The translations under genes and the position numbers were made by a program. DNA of 64,000 nt from Gordonia effusa NBRC 100432 (GTDB taxonomy: Bacteria; Actinomycetota; Actinomycetes; Mycobacteriales; Mycobacteriaceae): the NCBI RefSeq assembly GCF_000241305.1, contig NZ_BAEH01000004.1, positions 1 to 64,000 on the forward strand. The letters run 5' to 3'. Positions within the stretch are counted from its first letter, which is position 1. Every line of letters begins with the position of its first letter. The notes beneath the pieces were generated by a model. The model was not told the DNA's origin. It worked only from the letters and a program-made list of their open reading frames with translations, and did no database searches. Below are positions 41,727 through 50,809 of the stretch, piece by piece.

Positions 41727-42422
41727 ATGCCTATCACCGTAATCACCGGAGCCAACAAGGGTCTGGGGTTCGAGACCGCCCGGCAACTGACCGAGGCTGG
41801 TCACACCGTCTACCTTGCGGCCCGCGATAAGGACAATGCCGAACGCGCCGCGAAGGAGCTCGGTGCGCATCCCCTGGTAATCGACGTGACCAAGGATGCG
41901 AGCGTGCGCGCAGCCGCCGAACTGGTCAAGTCTGAGCAGGGCCACATCGATGTGCTGATCAATAACGCTGGCATCGCCGGACCCGATCACGAGCCGGACG
42001 AGGTCACCGGTGACGATCTCGCTGAAACCTTCAACACCAACGTATTTGGCGTCGTGCGCGTCACCCACGCGTTCCTGCCGCTGCTCGATAAAAGCGATCA
42101 CGGCGTCATCGTCAACGTCGCCAGCGGCCTCGGATCATTCGCCCGCTCAACTGACCCGGAGCGGATCGAATCGAGCATCATCAACATCGGCTACAACACC
42201 TCCAAAACAGCGGTAGCGATGCTGACAGTGCAGTACGCCAAAGCATTTCCGAAGCTGCGGATCAACGCGGCCGATCCCGGCTTCGTCAAGACCGATTTCA
42301 ACGGCAACACCGGCACCATGTCGGTCGCCGAAGGAGCCGCATCAATCGTCGCTGCGGCAACGGTACCGGCCGACGGCCGCACCGGAACCTACCAAGATGC
42401 CGAAGGCCCCGTCCCCTGGTAA
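41727..42422 (+). CDS. Short-chain dehydrogenase/reductase
   Basis: A 231-residue classical-type SDR. It has nucleotide-binding TGANKGLG at the N-terminus, VIDVTKD for the adenine ring, LINNAG near residue 78, and catalytic Tyr/Lys in GYNTSKTAV with an upstream Ser in VNVASGLGS. It probably reduces a carbonyl or oxidises an alcohol with NADP(H), as in the carbonyl-reductase group. The ribosome site GGAG is 11 bases from ATG 41727. It is the first gene of the WYL-controlled cluster, 66 bases after operator 1. Confidence 0.9.
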   Translation: MPITVITGANKGLGFETARQLTEAGHTVYLAARDKDNAERAAKELGAHPLVIDVTKDASVRAAAELVKSEQGHIDVLINNAGIAGPDHEPDEVTGDDLAETFNTNVFGVVRVTHAFLPLLDKSDHGVIVNVASGLGSFARSTDPERIESSIINIGYNTSKTAVAMLTVQYAKAFPKLRINAADPGFVKTDFNGNTGTMSVAEGAASIVAAATVPADGRTGTYQDAEGPVPW

Positions 42423-42497
42423 CCGCCAAGCAACGTTGCTGATCAGATCAATCTGACTGCACGCCTTCACTATTCATATCAGAAAGAAGGAAAGAAT

Positions 42498-43466
42498 ATG
42501 CCTAAGTCCGAAGCGGCCGACCGGGCCGATAGCTTTGTCTCCCATGACTTCAAGGAGAACATTGTCGATCTAGGCGAGATCCGAATGAACTACGTGGTGC
42601 AAGGCAACAAGAAGTCGCCAGCACTGCTGCTCATTCCCGCTCAGGGAGAATCCTGGTGGGGATACGAGGCCGCAATACCGTTGCTCGCCAAACACTTTCA
42701 GGTTTTTGCGATCGATTTGCGCGGGCAAGGCCGCACTACGTGGACCCCGGGGCGCTACACCCTGGACATCTTCGGAAACGATGTGGTGCGGTTCATCGAC
42801 TTGGTCATCGGGCGGGAAACACTGATAGCAGGCAATTCATCGGGCGGCTTGATTGGTGCCTGGCTCGCGGCGTTCGCTAAGCCGGGCCAGGTTCGGGCAG
42901 TGATGCTCGAGGATCCGCCTCTATTCGCCTCGGAAATCCGTCCGCCCTACGGCCCAGGCATCTGGCAAGGCCTCGGCCCGATGTTCGCCGCGTGGGCCAA
43001 ATGGCTTGGCCCGCAATGGTCTATCGGGGACTGGGACGGCATGGTCAAAGCATTGCCTGATGAGTTGCCCGAAGACCTGCTTCCGGGTATCGGGTTCATG
43101 CTTGGCGATGGTGAAAGCGACGGCGCCGCGCCGACCCCGCCGCAGCACCTGAAGGAATACGACCCCGAATGGGGGGCATCCTGGGCGAGCGGGTTCGCAA
43201 ACACAGGCTGCGAGCATGAGGCAGTGATCTCACAGGTGCGGGTACCGGTGCTGCTTACCCACCACTTCCGGCAGATTAACGAGGAGACCGGGCACCTGAT
43301 GGGCGCGCTATCGGACCTGCAAGCAGCCCAGGTGCGCCACATCATTGAAGAAGTTGCCGGACAAGAGGTCACCTACGTCTCGCTCGATGCTCCGCACACC
43401 ATGCATGAACCTCAGCCAGAGCGGTACACCGACGTTCTTCTGGACTGGGTTAAAAAACTCGGCTGA
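42498..43466 (+). CDS. Alpha/beta-fold hydrolase
   Basis: A 322-residue serine hydrolase. The oxyanion region is LLLIPAQGESWWGYEAAI (PAQG instead of the usual HG). The strand-5 context is VFAIDLRGQGRTTWTPGRYT, and the nucleophile elbow is GNSSGG near residue 117. A late Asp and His (SLDAPHTMHEPQPE) complete the triad. AAGGAAAG precedes ATG 42498. No signal peptide. It is 75 bases after the SDR gene and part of the same unit. Substrate is unknown; ester or carbon-carbon hydrolysis are both possible. Confidence 0.88.
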   Translation: MPKSEAADRADSFVSHDFKENIVDLGEIRMNYVVQGNKKSPALLLIPAQGESWWGYEAAIPLLAKHFQVFAIDLRGQGRTTWTPGRYTLDIFGNDVVRFIDLVIGRETLIAGNSSGGLIGAWLAAFAKPGQVRAVMLEDPPLFASEIRPPYGPGIWQGLGPMFAAWAKWLGPQWSIGDWDGMVKALPDELPEDLLPGIGFMLGDGESDGAAPTPPQHLKEYDPEWGASWASGFANTGCEHEAVISQVRVPVLLTHHFRQINEETGHLMGALSDLQAAQVRHIIEEVAGQEVTYVSLDAPHTMHEPQPERYTDVLLDWVKKLG

Positions 43467-43620
43467 CATCGCGCCCGCATCAAACCGGGAGGGAGGTGCC
43501 ACGAAAACGCCGGCAACTCCCTCCCCGGTCCGTTCAGCTAGTCGTGCTCGGAGCTCACGCCACCGCTCCGGTGTTTGTGACCCGATCTAACATTCCCCTT
43601 CGCCGTAAGGAGCATTCAGC

Positions 43621-44584
43621 ATGGCTACCGATGCCAAGCCCGCACGAATCGATGTTCATCACCACGCCCTGCCCCCGCAGTGGGCCCAGCTCACCGGCAT
43701 GCCAGGAGGCGGTGAACTCCCAAAATGGTCTGTAGATTCCACACTCGAATTCATGGACACCAGGGGCATTGCCACCGCGATCATGTCCGTGTCAGCCCCG
43801 GGCATCCCGGGAGAAAGTGACGGGGGCGGACCGAAGCTGACACGCGAACTCAACGAAGACTTGGCGTCCGTGGTGCGCGACTACCCTGACCGCTTCGGTC
43901 TTTTTGCGAGTGTCCCGCTGCTCGACGACATTGACGATGCAGTGCGCGAGGCCGTATATGCGCTTGATGAACTGTCCGCCGACGGGCTGGTTGTCATGTC
44001 CAACTACGCCGGCGCGTACCTCGGCGACTCCCGCTTCGCGCCACTGTGGGCCGAACTGGACCACCGCCGCACGCCAGTGTTCATCCATCCCACAGAGCCT
44101 GGCCTTCCGCTGATCCACGGGCTCAATCCGTCCGTTGTGGAATATCCTGCCGAAACCACTCGCAATGCCTTCGACATGGCATTCACCGGCACCATCGCAC
44201 GCTTCCCCAATGTCCCGTTCATCCTCTCGCATGCCGGGGGCTTCTTGCCTTACGCCGCGTATCGCTTCGCCAAAACAGCCGAAACATGGCATCCCGATCA
44301 AGTAGCCGATATCGACATCATGCTTGATCAGATGCGCTCGTTCTACTTCGACACAGCGCTATCGACCAGCGGTCTGGCAACTTACAGCACTACTGGAATT
44401 TGCCCGCCCAGGACACGTCCTGTACGGCAGCGACTGGCCCTACATCAAGGCCAGCGGAGTTGACTACTTCAACAATCTGTACGACGGGGCACCGATCAGC
44501 GACGACACCCGTGCCGCGAGCGACCGCAGCAACGCCGAACAACTGTTCCCGCGGCTTGCAACTCCACCAGCTAACAGGAGCTAA
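43621..44584 (+). pseudogene. Amidohydrolase (ACMSD-like), disrupted by a frameshift
   Basis: A TIM-barrel metal-dependent amidohydrolase of the aminocarboxymuconate-semialdehyde decarboxylase group. It starts at ATG 43621 (AAGGAG) with the metal-binding IDVHHHALPPQW near residue 10. FIHPTEPGLPL and FILSHAGGFLPYAAYRF follow. The frame is sound to YFDTALSTSGLAT near 44380. The expected continuation LTALLEFARPGHVLYGSDWP, with the catalytic Asp, then appears one frame over and runs to a stop at 44584. A single indel around 44382 splits the gene, and the first product would lose its final Asp. It is either a pseudogene or a sequencing error; the broken MFS gene next door favours real decay. Confidence 0.85.
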
Positions 44585-44586
44585 GC

Positions 44587-45825
44587 GTGGCGAAGCAGCG
44601 TGCAGCTACCGCCTCGACACCAGCGCAAACAGGCGAGGGGAACCGGTGGTTCGCGGTTGCCGCCATGAGTTTCGCGGCGTTCACGCTCGTATTCGCAGAA
44701 TTTCTGCCAACGGCCACGCTCACCGAAATCGCGAACGCCTTTGCCGTGAGCGAGGGCACGGCCGGGCAGGCGGTGGCGGTCACGGCCCTGGCTGCAGGGT
44801 TCTCCGGACTTCTCACCCCGGTCGTCGTGCAGCAAGTGGATCGCCGCCTGGTGATGATCGGGCTCACATCGCCACGATAGGCGCGAATCTTCTGGTGACA
44901 GTTGCCTCCTCGTACACGGAAGTGCTACTGGCCAGAGTGGTGATCGGCGTGACCATCGGCGGCTTCTGGGCCCTGGCAATAGGTGTGGCCGGCGAATTGG
45001 TGCACCGGCGCCATCTTGGCCGCGCGATCACCCTGGTCAACGCCGGGGTGATAACCGCGATGGTGATTGCGATCCCGGCAGGCACTTTCATCACCGAAAC
45101 CTCCACGTGGCGGGTCGCGTTCGCACTCGCGGCCGCGCTCACAGGCCTAGCGCTCACGCTGCAGGTGCTTGCCCTGCCGGCGTTGCCGCCGCACACAGCA
45201 GTCCGCCCCAGGCAGTTGCTCGCAGTGGTACGCCGAGGGCGCGTTGTCGCTGGACTGGCGGCTATCGCGCTGATCGCCGCTGGACACTTTGCGGCGTTCA
45301 CCTATATCAAGTCGGCGGCACAAGAAACAGGAGGTTTCGATGCCCCCCTCACTCACGCCGCTTCTCCTGATTTACGGTCTCGCTGCCGCAGCAGGTAACT
45401 CCGTCACCGGAGCGATCGAAAACCGGTCGATCCGCCTGAGTACCACTCTGTGCCCGGTGCTGCTCTTCTGCGGGATCGAATTTTTTGCGTGGTCAAAGAA
45501 CGCACCGGCGATGATTGTGGTCGCCGTTTCCCTATAGGGCGCAGCATTCGGCGCACTTCCCACCACCACTCAGACCTGGATCGCCCGCGCTGAACCCGAC
45601 CGCCTGGAGGCCGGAGGCAGCGTCGTAGCTTCTATCTTTCAATTCGCGGTTTTCTTCGGCGCGATCCTTGGCGGGATACTGGTCAACAACTGGGGAGTCA
45701 CCTGGAACTTCATCATCGCCGCCTTCGTCGTCGCCCTCGGAGCTGCAGCGTTCTCCGTTCCGAAGGGTGGGCGACGCAGTGTCAACCCGGTAACCAGTAC
45801 ATCTCTGATCAGATGTTCGTCTTGA
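44587..45825 (+). pseudogene. MFS transporter (AraJ-like) with several disabling mutations
   Basis: Sequence of a 12-helix major facilitator is present but scattered over frames. Frame 1 (GTG 44587, GGAG upstream) gives FAAFTLVFAEFLPTATLTEI and stops at 44878. Frame 2 carries the middle helices, from IGANLLVTVASSYTEVLLAR to HFAAFTYIKSAAQETGGFD (about 44870-45340). It shifts again at a run of six C near 45345. Frame 3 gives LTPLLLIYGLAAAAGNSVTG up to an in-frame TAG at 45535. The homology continues past it (GALPTTTQTWIARAEPDRLE) to TGA 45823-45825. At least two indels plus one nonsense codon make this a genuine pseudogene. It would have been the cluster's exporter. Confidence 0.88.
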
Positions 45826-45903
45826 CCGCTCCGGCCTCTCCCTCCTCGGGCGGCTTCTGTCCACTTGCAACATCTCGCTTGACCTAGATACCACCGACGA
45901 AAG

Positions 45904-45925
45904 CTAGGACTCAAACTGACCTAAC
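45904..45925. promoter_or_regulatory. WYL-regulon operator 2
   Basis: CTAGGAC, seven bases (TCAAACT), then GACCTAAC share the operator core and spacing, 55 bases upstream of the epoxide hydrolase start. A further partial half-site GTCCTAA is at 45937-45943. Confidence 0.72.
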
Positions 45926-45980
45926 CAGGGCATATCGTCCTAATCATCGGATTGTTACATTCCAAACAAGGAGATCGCAC

Positions 45981-47198
45981 ATGTCAGCCGCTGATCTGTC
46001 CCCCTACACAATTGATATTTCCCAAGATGTGCTCGATGACCTCCAAACCCGGCTGCGGGCCACCCGGTTCGCCCCGGATCTGAACAACGACGATGAAAAA
46101 TACGGATTGTCCACTGGGTATCTCAAGGGCTTGGTGGAACACTGGGCGAACGCGTTTGACTGGCGCGCTGCAGAGCGCAAGCTTAATGCCGCCGAGCAGT
46201 ACCGTGTTGAGATAGACGGCACACCCGTGCATTTTCTGCGAGCTCCTGCGAAGAAATCGGACGCACTGCCACTCATCCTTTTACATGGATGGCCCTGGAC
46301 CTACCTCGACTGGACACGGGTTACCGAGCCGCTGAGCAACCCGGCGGCTCATGGAGCCGGTTCCGCACCTGCCTTCGAGGTAATAGTGCCCTCTCTTCCT
46401 GGATTCGCGTTTTCGACTCCGGTGGCCGACGGACACGAAAACTATGTGTCGATGGCGGAGCGTTTCCATACCCTCATGACTGAGGTGCTCGGACATAAGC
46501 GGTACGCGGTGTGCGGCTCGGACTACGGCGCGCTTGTCGCCGGGCAGCTGGCTCACCGCCACCCTGAATCTGTGACCGGATTGCACCAAGGGATGCCATC
46601 ACCGCTGCCAGCGTTGCAGGGTGACCGGTACTGGGACATCACCGGCGGACGGCCTGTACCAGACGATGCCTCCCCCGAGCTACGGCAAGACTTGCGTGCC
46701 TTCGTTGAGGCACTGGGACCTCATCTGGCGGTCCACACCCTGGACGGCCAGACCCTGACTCACGGGCTTCATGACTCACCCGCGGGCATGCTCGCGTGGA
46801 TTTTGGAGCGCTGGAAGCGCTGGAGCGACCGCAACGCCACTTTCGAAGAAGTCTTTCCAGTTGACCATGTGCTGACCAGCGCCACGATCTACTGGGCAAC
46901 GCAGAGCATCGGCTCGTCTATCCGTATTTACAAAAACGCACATTTATACCCCGAACCCGAGGAGTACCGCACCACGCCGCCGATTACGGTGCCCACGAGC
47001 TTCACGTTCCATCTCGGTGATCAAGCATCACCCGGTATCAATACCGCCGAGGAATACAAGGCGGCGATCAAGCAAAACACCGCAGAGATCTATCAGGACC
47101 TGCGCGAAATATACGTGCATCAGCGCGGCGGGCACTTCGGGCCCTGGGAACAACCAGACGCCTGGGTAGAAGACCTGCGCAACGCGCTCGGGCAGTAA
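45981..47198 (+). CDS. Epoxide hydrolase with EHN N-terminal domain
   Basis: A 405-residue alpha/beta hydrolase of the microsomal-type epoxide hydrolase family. Residues about 5-95 are the EHN domain (PYTIDISQDVLDDLQTRLRA, GLSTGYLKGLVEHWANAFDW). The oxyanion motif is LILLHGWPWTYLDWTR and the Asp nucleophile lies in VCGSDYGALVAG near residue 175. Lid tyrosines (IYWATQSIGSSIRIYK) and a final His in RGGHFGPWEQPD complete the site. It opens epoxides to diols. AAGGAG precedes ATG 45981. Operator 2 upstream gives it its own promoter within the WYL regulon. It is intact, unlike its two upstream neighbours. Confidence 0.93.
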   Translation: MSAADLSPYTIDISQDVLDDLQTRLRATRFAPDLNNDDEKYGLSTGYLKGLVEHWANAFDWRAAERKLNAAEQYRVEIDGTPVHFLRAPAKKSDALPLILLHGWPWTYLDWTRVTEPLSNPAAHGAGSAPAFEVIVPSLPGFAFSTPVADGHENYVSMAERFHTLMTEVLGHKRYAVCGSDYGALVAGQLAHRHPESVTGLHQGMPSPLPALQGDRYWDITGGRPVPDDASPELRQDLRAFVEALGPHLAVHTLDGQTLTHGLHDSPAGMLAWILERWKRWSDRNATFEEVFPVDHVLTSATIYWATQSIGSSIRIYKNAHLYPEPEEYRTTPPITVPTSFTFHLGDQASPGINTAEEYKAAIKQNTAEIYQDLREIYVHQRGGHFGPWEQPDAWVEDLRNALGQ

Positions 47199-47210
47199 GT
47201 GCCGAACATA

Positions 47211-47232
47211 ATAGGGCCAAAACTGTCCTAAT
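47211..47232. promoter_or_regulatory. WYL-regulon operator 3, autoregulatory
   Basis: ATAGGGC, seven bases (CAAAACT), then GTCCTAAT repeat the core of operators 1 and 2. It ends 20 bases before ATG 47253 of the WYL regulator, so binding there would repress the regulator itself. Confidence 0.72.
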
Positions 47233-47252
47233 CCAGTGGAATGATTGGTGGT

Positions 47253-48203
47253 ATGACCGATACCGCATCACGATTGCTTCGCCTCCTCGGGATGCTGCAG
47301 GCTCCGCGAAGCTGGAGCGGCTCCGCGCTCGCCGTGCGTCTGGAAGTCGATATACGCACTGTCCGGCGCGATATCGAAAGGCTTCGTGAGCTCGGGTACC
47401 CGATCGCGGCCGAACCGGGCGTCGCTGGCTACCGGCTCGGGGCGGGAAACAGCATGCCGCCGTTGCTACTCGAAGACAACGAAGCCGTGGCGATGGCGCT
47501 GGCCTTGCGCATCGCCGCTGCCGGCGGCGTGCAAGGAATCGACGACAGCCTGCTCAGCTCCTTGGTCAAACTCGAGCAAGTCCTCCCCTCCCGGTTGCGA
47601 TACCGGATTACCACCCTGCACGATGCCACCGTCAGCGTCCCCGGCAACACAACACCTGTCGATCCGGAAGCACTCGCCATCCTCGCCTCCACAATTGGCC
47701 AGCAGAACATCTTGCGGTTCGACTACGCCAAGCACGACGGAACCAGCGCCCGTCGGGCCACCGAGCCCCACAAACTCGTGCATTCCCGCGGTCGCTGGTA
47801 CCTACTCGGGTGGGACATTGACAAAAAAGACTGGCGCACCTACCGGGTGGACCGGATCTCTCCCAAGACACCCGATGGCCCCCGCTTCACCTTGCGCGAT
47901 GCCAGCGAGGTAAACGCTATCGGCCGCATATCACACGGCACTTCTGTGTCGGTGTATCGCTACCAGGCCCGAATCACATTGCTAGTACCTCTCGCGCAGG
48001 CAGCAGAACATATTCCGGAGGGCTCAGGGGTCTTGGAAACCATCGACGACCACTCCTGCACGCTACATACCGGCGCCAACAGCCTCACGCACTTAGCGAT
48101 TCACATCGCCGCGCTTGACATGCCGTTCCGCGTCGAAGCCCCCCAGGAACTCGCCGACCGCATGACCGCGCTCGCCGAACGCATCACCCAAGCAACCACC
48201 TAA
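47253..48203 (+). CDS. WYL-domain transcriptional regulator of the catabolic cluster
   Basis: A 316-residue regulator. The N-terminal HTH_11/DeoR-like winged helix is TASRLLRLLGMLQAPRSWSG then IRTVRRDIERLRELGYPI. The central WYL domain carries RGRWYLLGWDIDKKDWRTYR, with the Trp-Tyr-Leu motif. A C-terminal extension (WCX-like) ends the protein. WYL proteins sense small ligands or nucleic acids and act as repressors or activators. ATG 47253 is preferred; ATG 47241 adds four residues. Its own operator overlaps the promoter region, and matching sites precede the SDR and epoxide hydrolase genes. I infer that it is the cluster repressor. Confidence 0.9.
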   Translation: MTDTASRLLRLLGMLQAPRSWSGSALAVRLEVDIRTVRRDIERLRELGYPIAAEPGVAGYRLGAGNSMPPLLLEDNEAVAMALALRIAAAGGVQGIDDSLLSSLVKLEQVLPSRLRYRITTLHDATVSVPGNTTPVDPEALAILASTIGQQNILRFDYAKHDGTSARRATEPHKLVHSRGRWYLLGWDIDKKDWRTYRVDRISPKTPDGPRFTLRDASEVNAIGRISHGTSVSVYRYQARITLLVPLAQAAEHIPEGSGVLETIDDHSCTLHTGANSLTHLAIHIAALDMPFRVEAPQELADRMTALAERITQATT

Positions 48204-48381
48204 GACACTCAATTACATTCGCGCACAACATCATTCGTCAGAAAAACCTTTGCATGAATAAGCCGCCTGCATGCCGATGAATTAGCTTGTGGCACAAGAG
48301 ATTTGGCGGACCCAACCGACTGTCCGATCCAAGACTAGTTGAGAGTAATCCAGGACAGCCGGAGAAACCGCCACGTGTATG

Positions 48382-48420
48382 TGGCGCAAACCTTACAATC
48401 TGGGTGTAAACTTTGTGCCA
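48382..48420. promoter_or_regulatory. Inverted repeat overlapping the AbiEi start
   Basis: TGGCGCAAACCTTACA and TGTAAACTTTGTGCCA match as inverted arms at 13 of 16 positions, separated by seven bases. The right arm ends in the first base of the antitoxin ATG. AbiEi antitoxins in other systems bind inverted repeats in their own promoter, so autoregulation is likely. Confidence 0.65.
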
Positions 48421-49529
48421 TGACGAAGCGTGTTGGCGGTCTCGGGGCCGCGAGCTTGACTACGGCGGACGTGGCCGCCGAGCAGTGGGGCGTTGCGACG
48501 TCCGCGCAGCTCTCCGCGGTCGGCGTCAACGCGACGCACGTGAACCGCCTGGTCGAGACGGGCGTGCTCGACCGCCTGCACCAGGGGGTCTACCGCCTAG
48601 TACGGTTCCCGCTGACCCCGTTGGACGATCTCCGCGCAGCGTGGATCGGCGCCGATCGCGCACGCTTCGTCGCTGACCGGCTCGACGGTTCTGACCCCCT
48701 GGTGGTCATCTCGCACCTCTCCGCCGCAGCCATGTACGAGGTGGGCGATCTCGCGGCCGATGAGCACACGCTCACCGCGCGCCGGCGCATGCGGCTGTCG
48801 ATTCCGGATGTACGGGTGCACGTCGACCGGCGTCTCGATCGAGCCGATTGGACGGTCGTTGACGGCCTGCTCGTGACGACGGCGCTGCGCACGGTCGCTG
48901 ACCTCATCGCCGATGGAATCGACGGTGAGCACATCGGTGCGATCATGCGAGATCTTCTGCAGCGCGACCTGGTGCAAGCGGACGAACTGGTGACACTGCT
49001 GGACGAGCGTGGCACCGCGCTCGGTTACAAGCGCGGCCGCGGGCAGGAGGTCCTCGACGAGTTGCTCGAGCTTGTCGGTGTTTCCAGCAACACGACGGCG
49101 CTCGCGCGCGGCGCTCCGCTCGAAGTTCTGGCCGCGACGCTACCCCGCATCTATCCGGAGCTGATCCCGCGCGCCGCAGGGTTACAGAATCTCATTGTCG
49201 CGCCTGCTCTGACGGAGGCTTTTCGAGGTATCGCAGCTGAGCACATCATTCCTCCGGAATTGAGGGCACAACTCAACGAACTCGGACGCAATCTTACCGC
49301 CACTGCGATGACGCCGGAATTCATCGAGCAATTGCGGCAGACCCTCGCAAATCTTCAGCCACTCATTAGTCCCGCAGCGGCTCAGCTCGGACAGGTGAAC
49401 AACATGGGCGTAGCCCCAGGAGGCGCACAAATAGGACGGGCTGTTGCGCAGCTCTCTGAGATATCCTCGTCGGTCGAAGACGACGGCGATCCGGGTGAGA
49501 CTTCCGATCAGGGCTCAGTCCACTCCTGA
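48420..49529 (+). CDS. AbiEi-family antitoxin of a type IV toxin-antitoxin system
   Basis: A 369-residue protein. The winged-helix AbiEi N-terminus (residues 10-60) is LTTADVAAEQWGVATSAQLS, then RLVETGVLDRLHQGVYRLV. A central antitoxin domain follows (about 65-200, VISHLSAAAMYEVGDLAADE, TTALRTVADLIADGIDGEHI). There is an extra C-terminal region of about 130 residues, partly Gln/Asn-rich (IAAEHIIPPELRAQLNELGR) with an acidic tail, that is not typical of short AbiEi proteins. No strong ribosome site precedes ATG 48420, so the message may be leaderless. The toxin partner lies on the opposite strand with overlapping 3' ends. Confidence 0.85.
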   Translation: MTKRVGGLGAASLTTADVAAEQWGVATSAQLSAVGVNATHVNRLVETGVLDRLHQGVYRLVRFPLTPLDDLRAAWIGADRARFVADRLDGSDPLVVISHLSAAAMYEVGDLAADEHTLTARRRMRLSIPDVRVHVDRRLDRADWTVVDGLLVTTALRTVADLIADGIDGEHIGAIMRDLLQRDLVQADELVTLLDERGTALGYKRGRGQEVLDELLELVGVSSNTTALARGAPLEVLAATLPRIYPELIPRAAGLQNLIVAPALTEAFRGIAAEHIIPPELRAQLNELGRNLTATAMTPEFIEQLRQTLANLQPLISPAAAQLGQVNNMGVAPGGAQIGRAVAQLSEISSSVEDDGDPGETSDQGSVHS

Positions 49530-50461
49530 CGCTCGCTCGACCAACGCAGGTCGTCGGCACCTCCCGGGTCGGTGTGGGCGGCGAGAATCGCGCGCCAGCA
49601 GCGGGCGGCGACGGCGACGGCGGTTTCGATGTCCGTGAGGTCGGCGCGCAGAGGCGAGTCCTTCGCGAGGCGGGTCCACTGCCGCCGCCATTGCTCAACG
49701 GGAACTCCGCCGCCAGCGTCGATGCTGGCGAACACCGCCGGCAGCGTGAAGCCGCGCCGCTGCGCTTCTGCAGCAACCTTCTCTGCGCTCGGCCGCAGAT
49801 TCAGCTCGACGAGGTCGTCGTGCTGAATGAGTAGGAGATCAATCAGATCGCGAGGCCGCGTAGACGTGCCCGTATTGTTCTCCCCGTGGGGCTCGTGGAT
49901 CGCGCAGATCTTGTCGGCGATCTGTGCCGGAATCGAGGCAAGAGCGATGACCGCAGTGAGCTCGCCGAAGACGTCACCGCCGGCCGCGTCGATCGAGACG
50001 TGGTCGACCGCGCCGGTGTAGCGCGATGTCGATGACAGGTCGATGTTGAAGGTGTCGAGCTTGCTGGTGCCGATGAAGGCGGAGACGGTCAGCTGCAGGC
50101 CGTCGTTCTTGGTCATCCGCTTCTTGCTGGTGATCTCCCACCGTAGCGGTGAGCGCGAGGCGTCGAGGGCCTCGCGCAGCGAGGCGAGGGCGTCCTCCAG
50201 AGACATCGCGGTGGCGAGGTCGACGTCCTTGCTGTGTCGAGCCTCGGCAAGGCGGATCATCATCCCGGTGCCGCCCTTGAGCACCCAACCGTCGGGATTG
50301 TGGGAGAAGACGGTGACCAGGAACAGTCGCATGACGCGCTGGCGTCGAAGCTCGTTGACGTTGATGCCCCACTGCTTCGCCTCGGCGCGGATGAGTGCGC
50401 TGAACTTCTGGGCGAGGGCCTGGTCGCGCCCGGGCGGTTGTTTCGACGACGGACTGTTCAT
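49508..50461 (-). CDS. AbiEii/AbiGii-type nucleotidyltransferase toxin
   Basis: A 317-residue member of the AbiEii toxin family, nucleotidyltransferase-like proteins that halt growth until neutralised. The NTase core is visible: WVLKGGTGMMIRLAEARHSK followed by DVDLA, the GGxGxx and DxD metal-binding residues. Further Asp ligands are likely in LQLTVSAFIG...FNIDLSS. A conserved PRDLIDLLLIQHDD block is near residue 210. The start is ATG 50461. Its last 22 bases overlap the end of the AbiEi gene on the other strand. Toxin and antitoxin are therefore convergent, not an operon. Confidence 0.88.
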   Translation of the reverse strand: MNSPSSKQPPGRDQALAQKFSALIRAEAKQWGINVNELRRQRVMRLFLVTVFSHNPDGWVLKGGTGMMIRLAEARHSKDVDLATAMSLEDALASLREALDASRSPLRWEITSKKRMTKNDGLQLTVSAFIGTSKLDTFNIDLSSTSRYTGAVDHVSIDAAGGDVFGELTAVIALASIPAQIADKICAIHEPHGENNTGTSTRPRDLIDLLLIQHDDLVELNLRPSAEKVAAEAQRRGFTLPAVFASIDAGGGVPVEQWRRQWTRLAKDSPLRADLTDIETAVAVAARCWRAILAAHTDPGGADDLRWSSERQEWTEP

Positions 50462-50470
50462 CGCATAGTT

Positions 50471-50809
50471 CTACCGCGCCGGGATCTCGGGGACCCGTGC
50501 AACCACCGTGGCCGATCCGTCAGGATTGATTCGGATATGTCCGCCCGGCGGGACATCGACGTCGAATACGTAGTCCTTGGGGCTGGTGTGATCGTTGATC
50601 AGCACCATCTGCGATGGTCCGAAGGCAAATCTTTCGCTGCCACCGCCTGGCAGTACTGAGGTTAGGGCCCTGCCGTCGTGGAGTCCGCCAGCGATCGGAG
50701 CAGATATGTCCGGTGAAGGCGCGAGCGTGTGGGTGTTGGCCAGAGTGGCTCTGGTCCGGGTAAGGCTGGGAGCGGACCCGCGGGTTCGAGACTGCCAGAG
50801 CTGCCGCAC
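50471..50809 (-). CDS. Unknown secreted-type fragment, probably degenerate
   Basis: A 112-codon frame whose last 65 residues look coding (LPGGGSERFAFGPSQMVLIN, then VFDVDVPPGGHIRINPDGSA). It has no credible start. A hydrophobic segment TPTAVWLIAGAAALAV lies just upstream in another frame (about 50830-50870), as though a signal anchor has been separated by a frameshift. It lies nine bases upstream of the AbiEii start on the same strand. I do not recognise the family and treat it as a possible pseudogene. Confidence 0.35.
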   Translation of the reverse strand: MRQLWQSRTRGSAPSLTRTRATLANTHTLAPSPDISAPIAGGLHDGRALTSVLPGGGSERFAFGPSQMVLINDHTSPKDYVFDVDVPPGGHIRINPDGSATVVARVPEIPAR

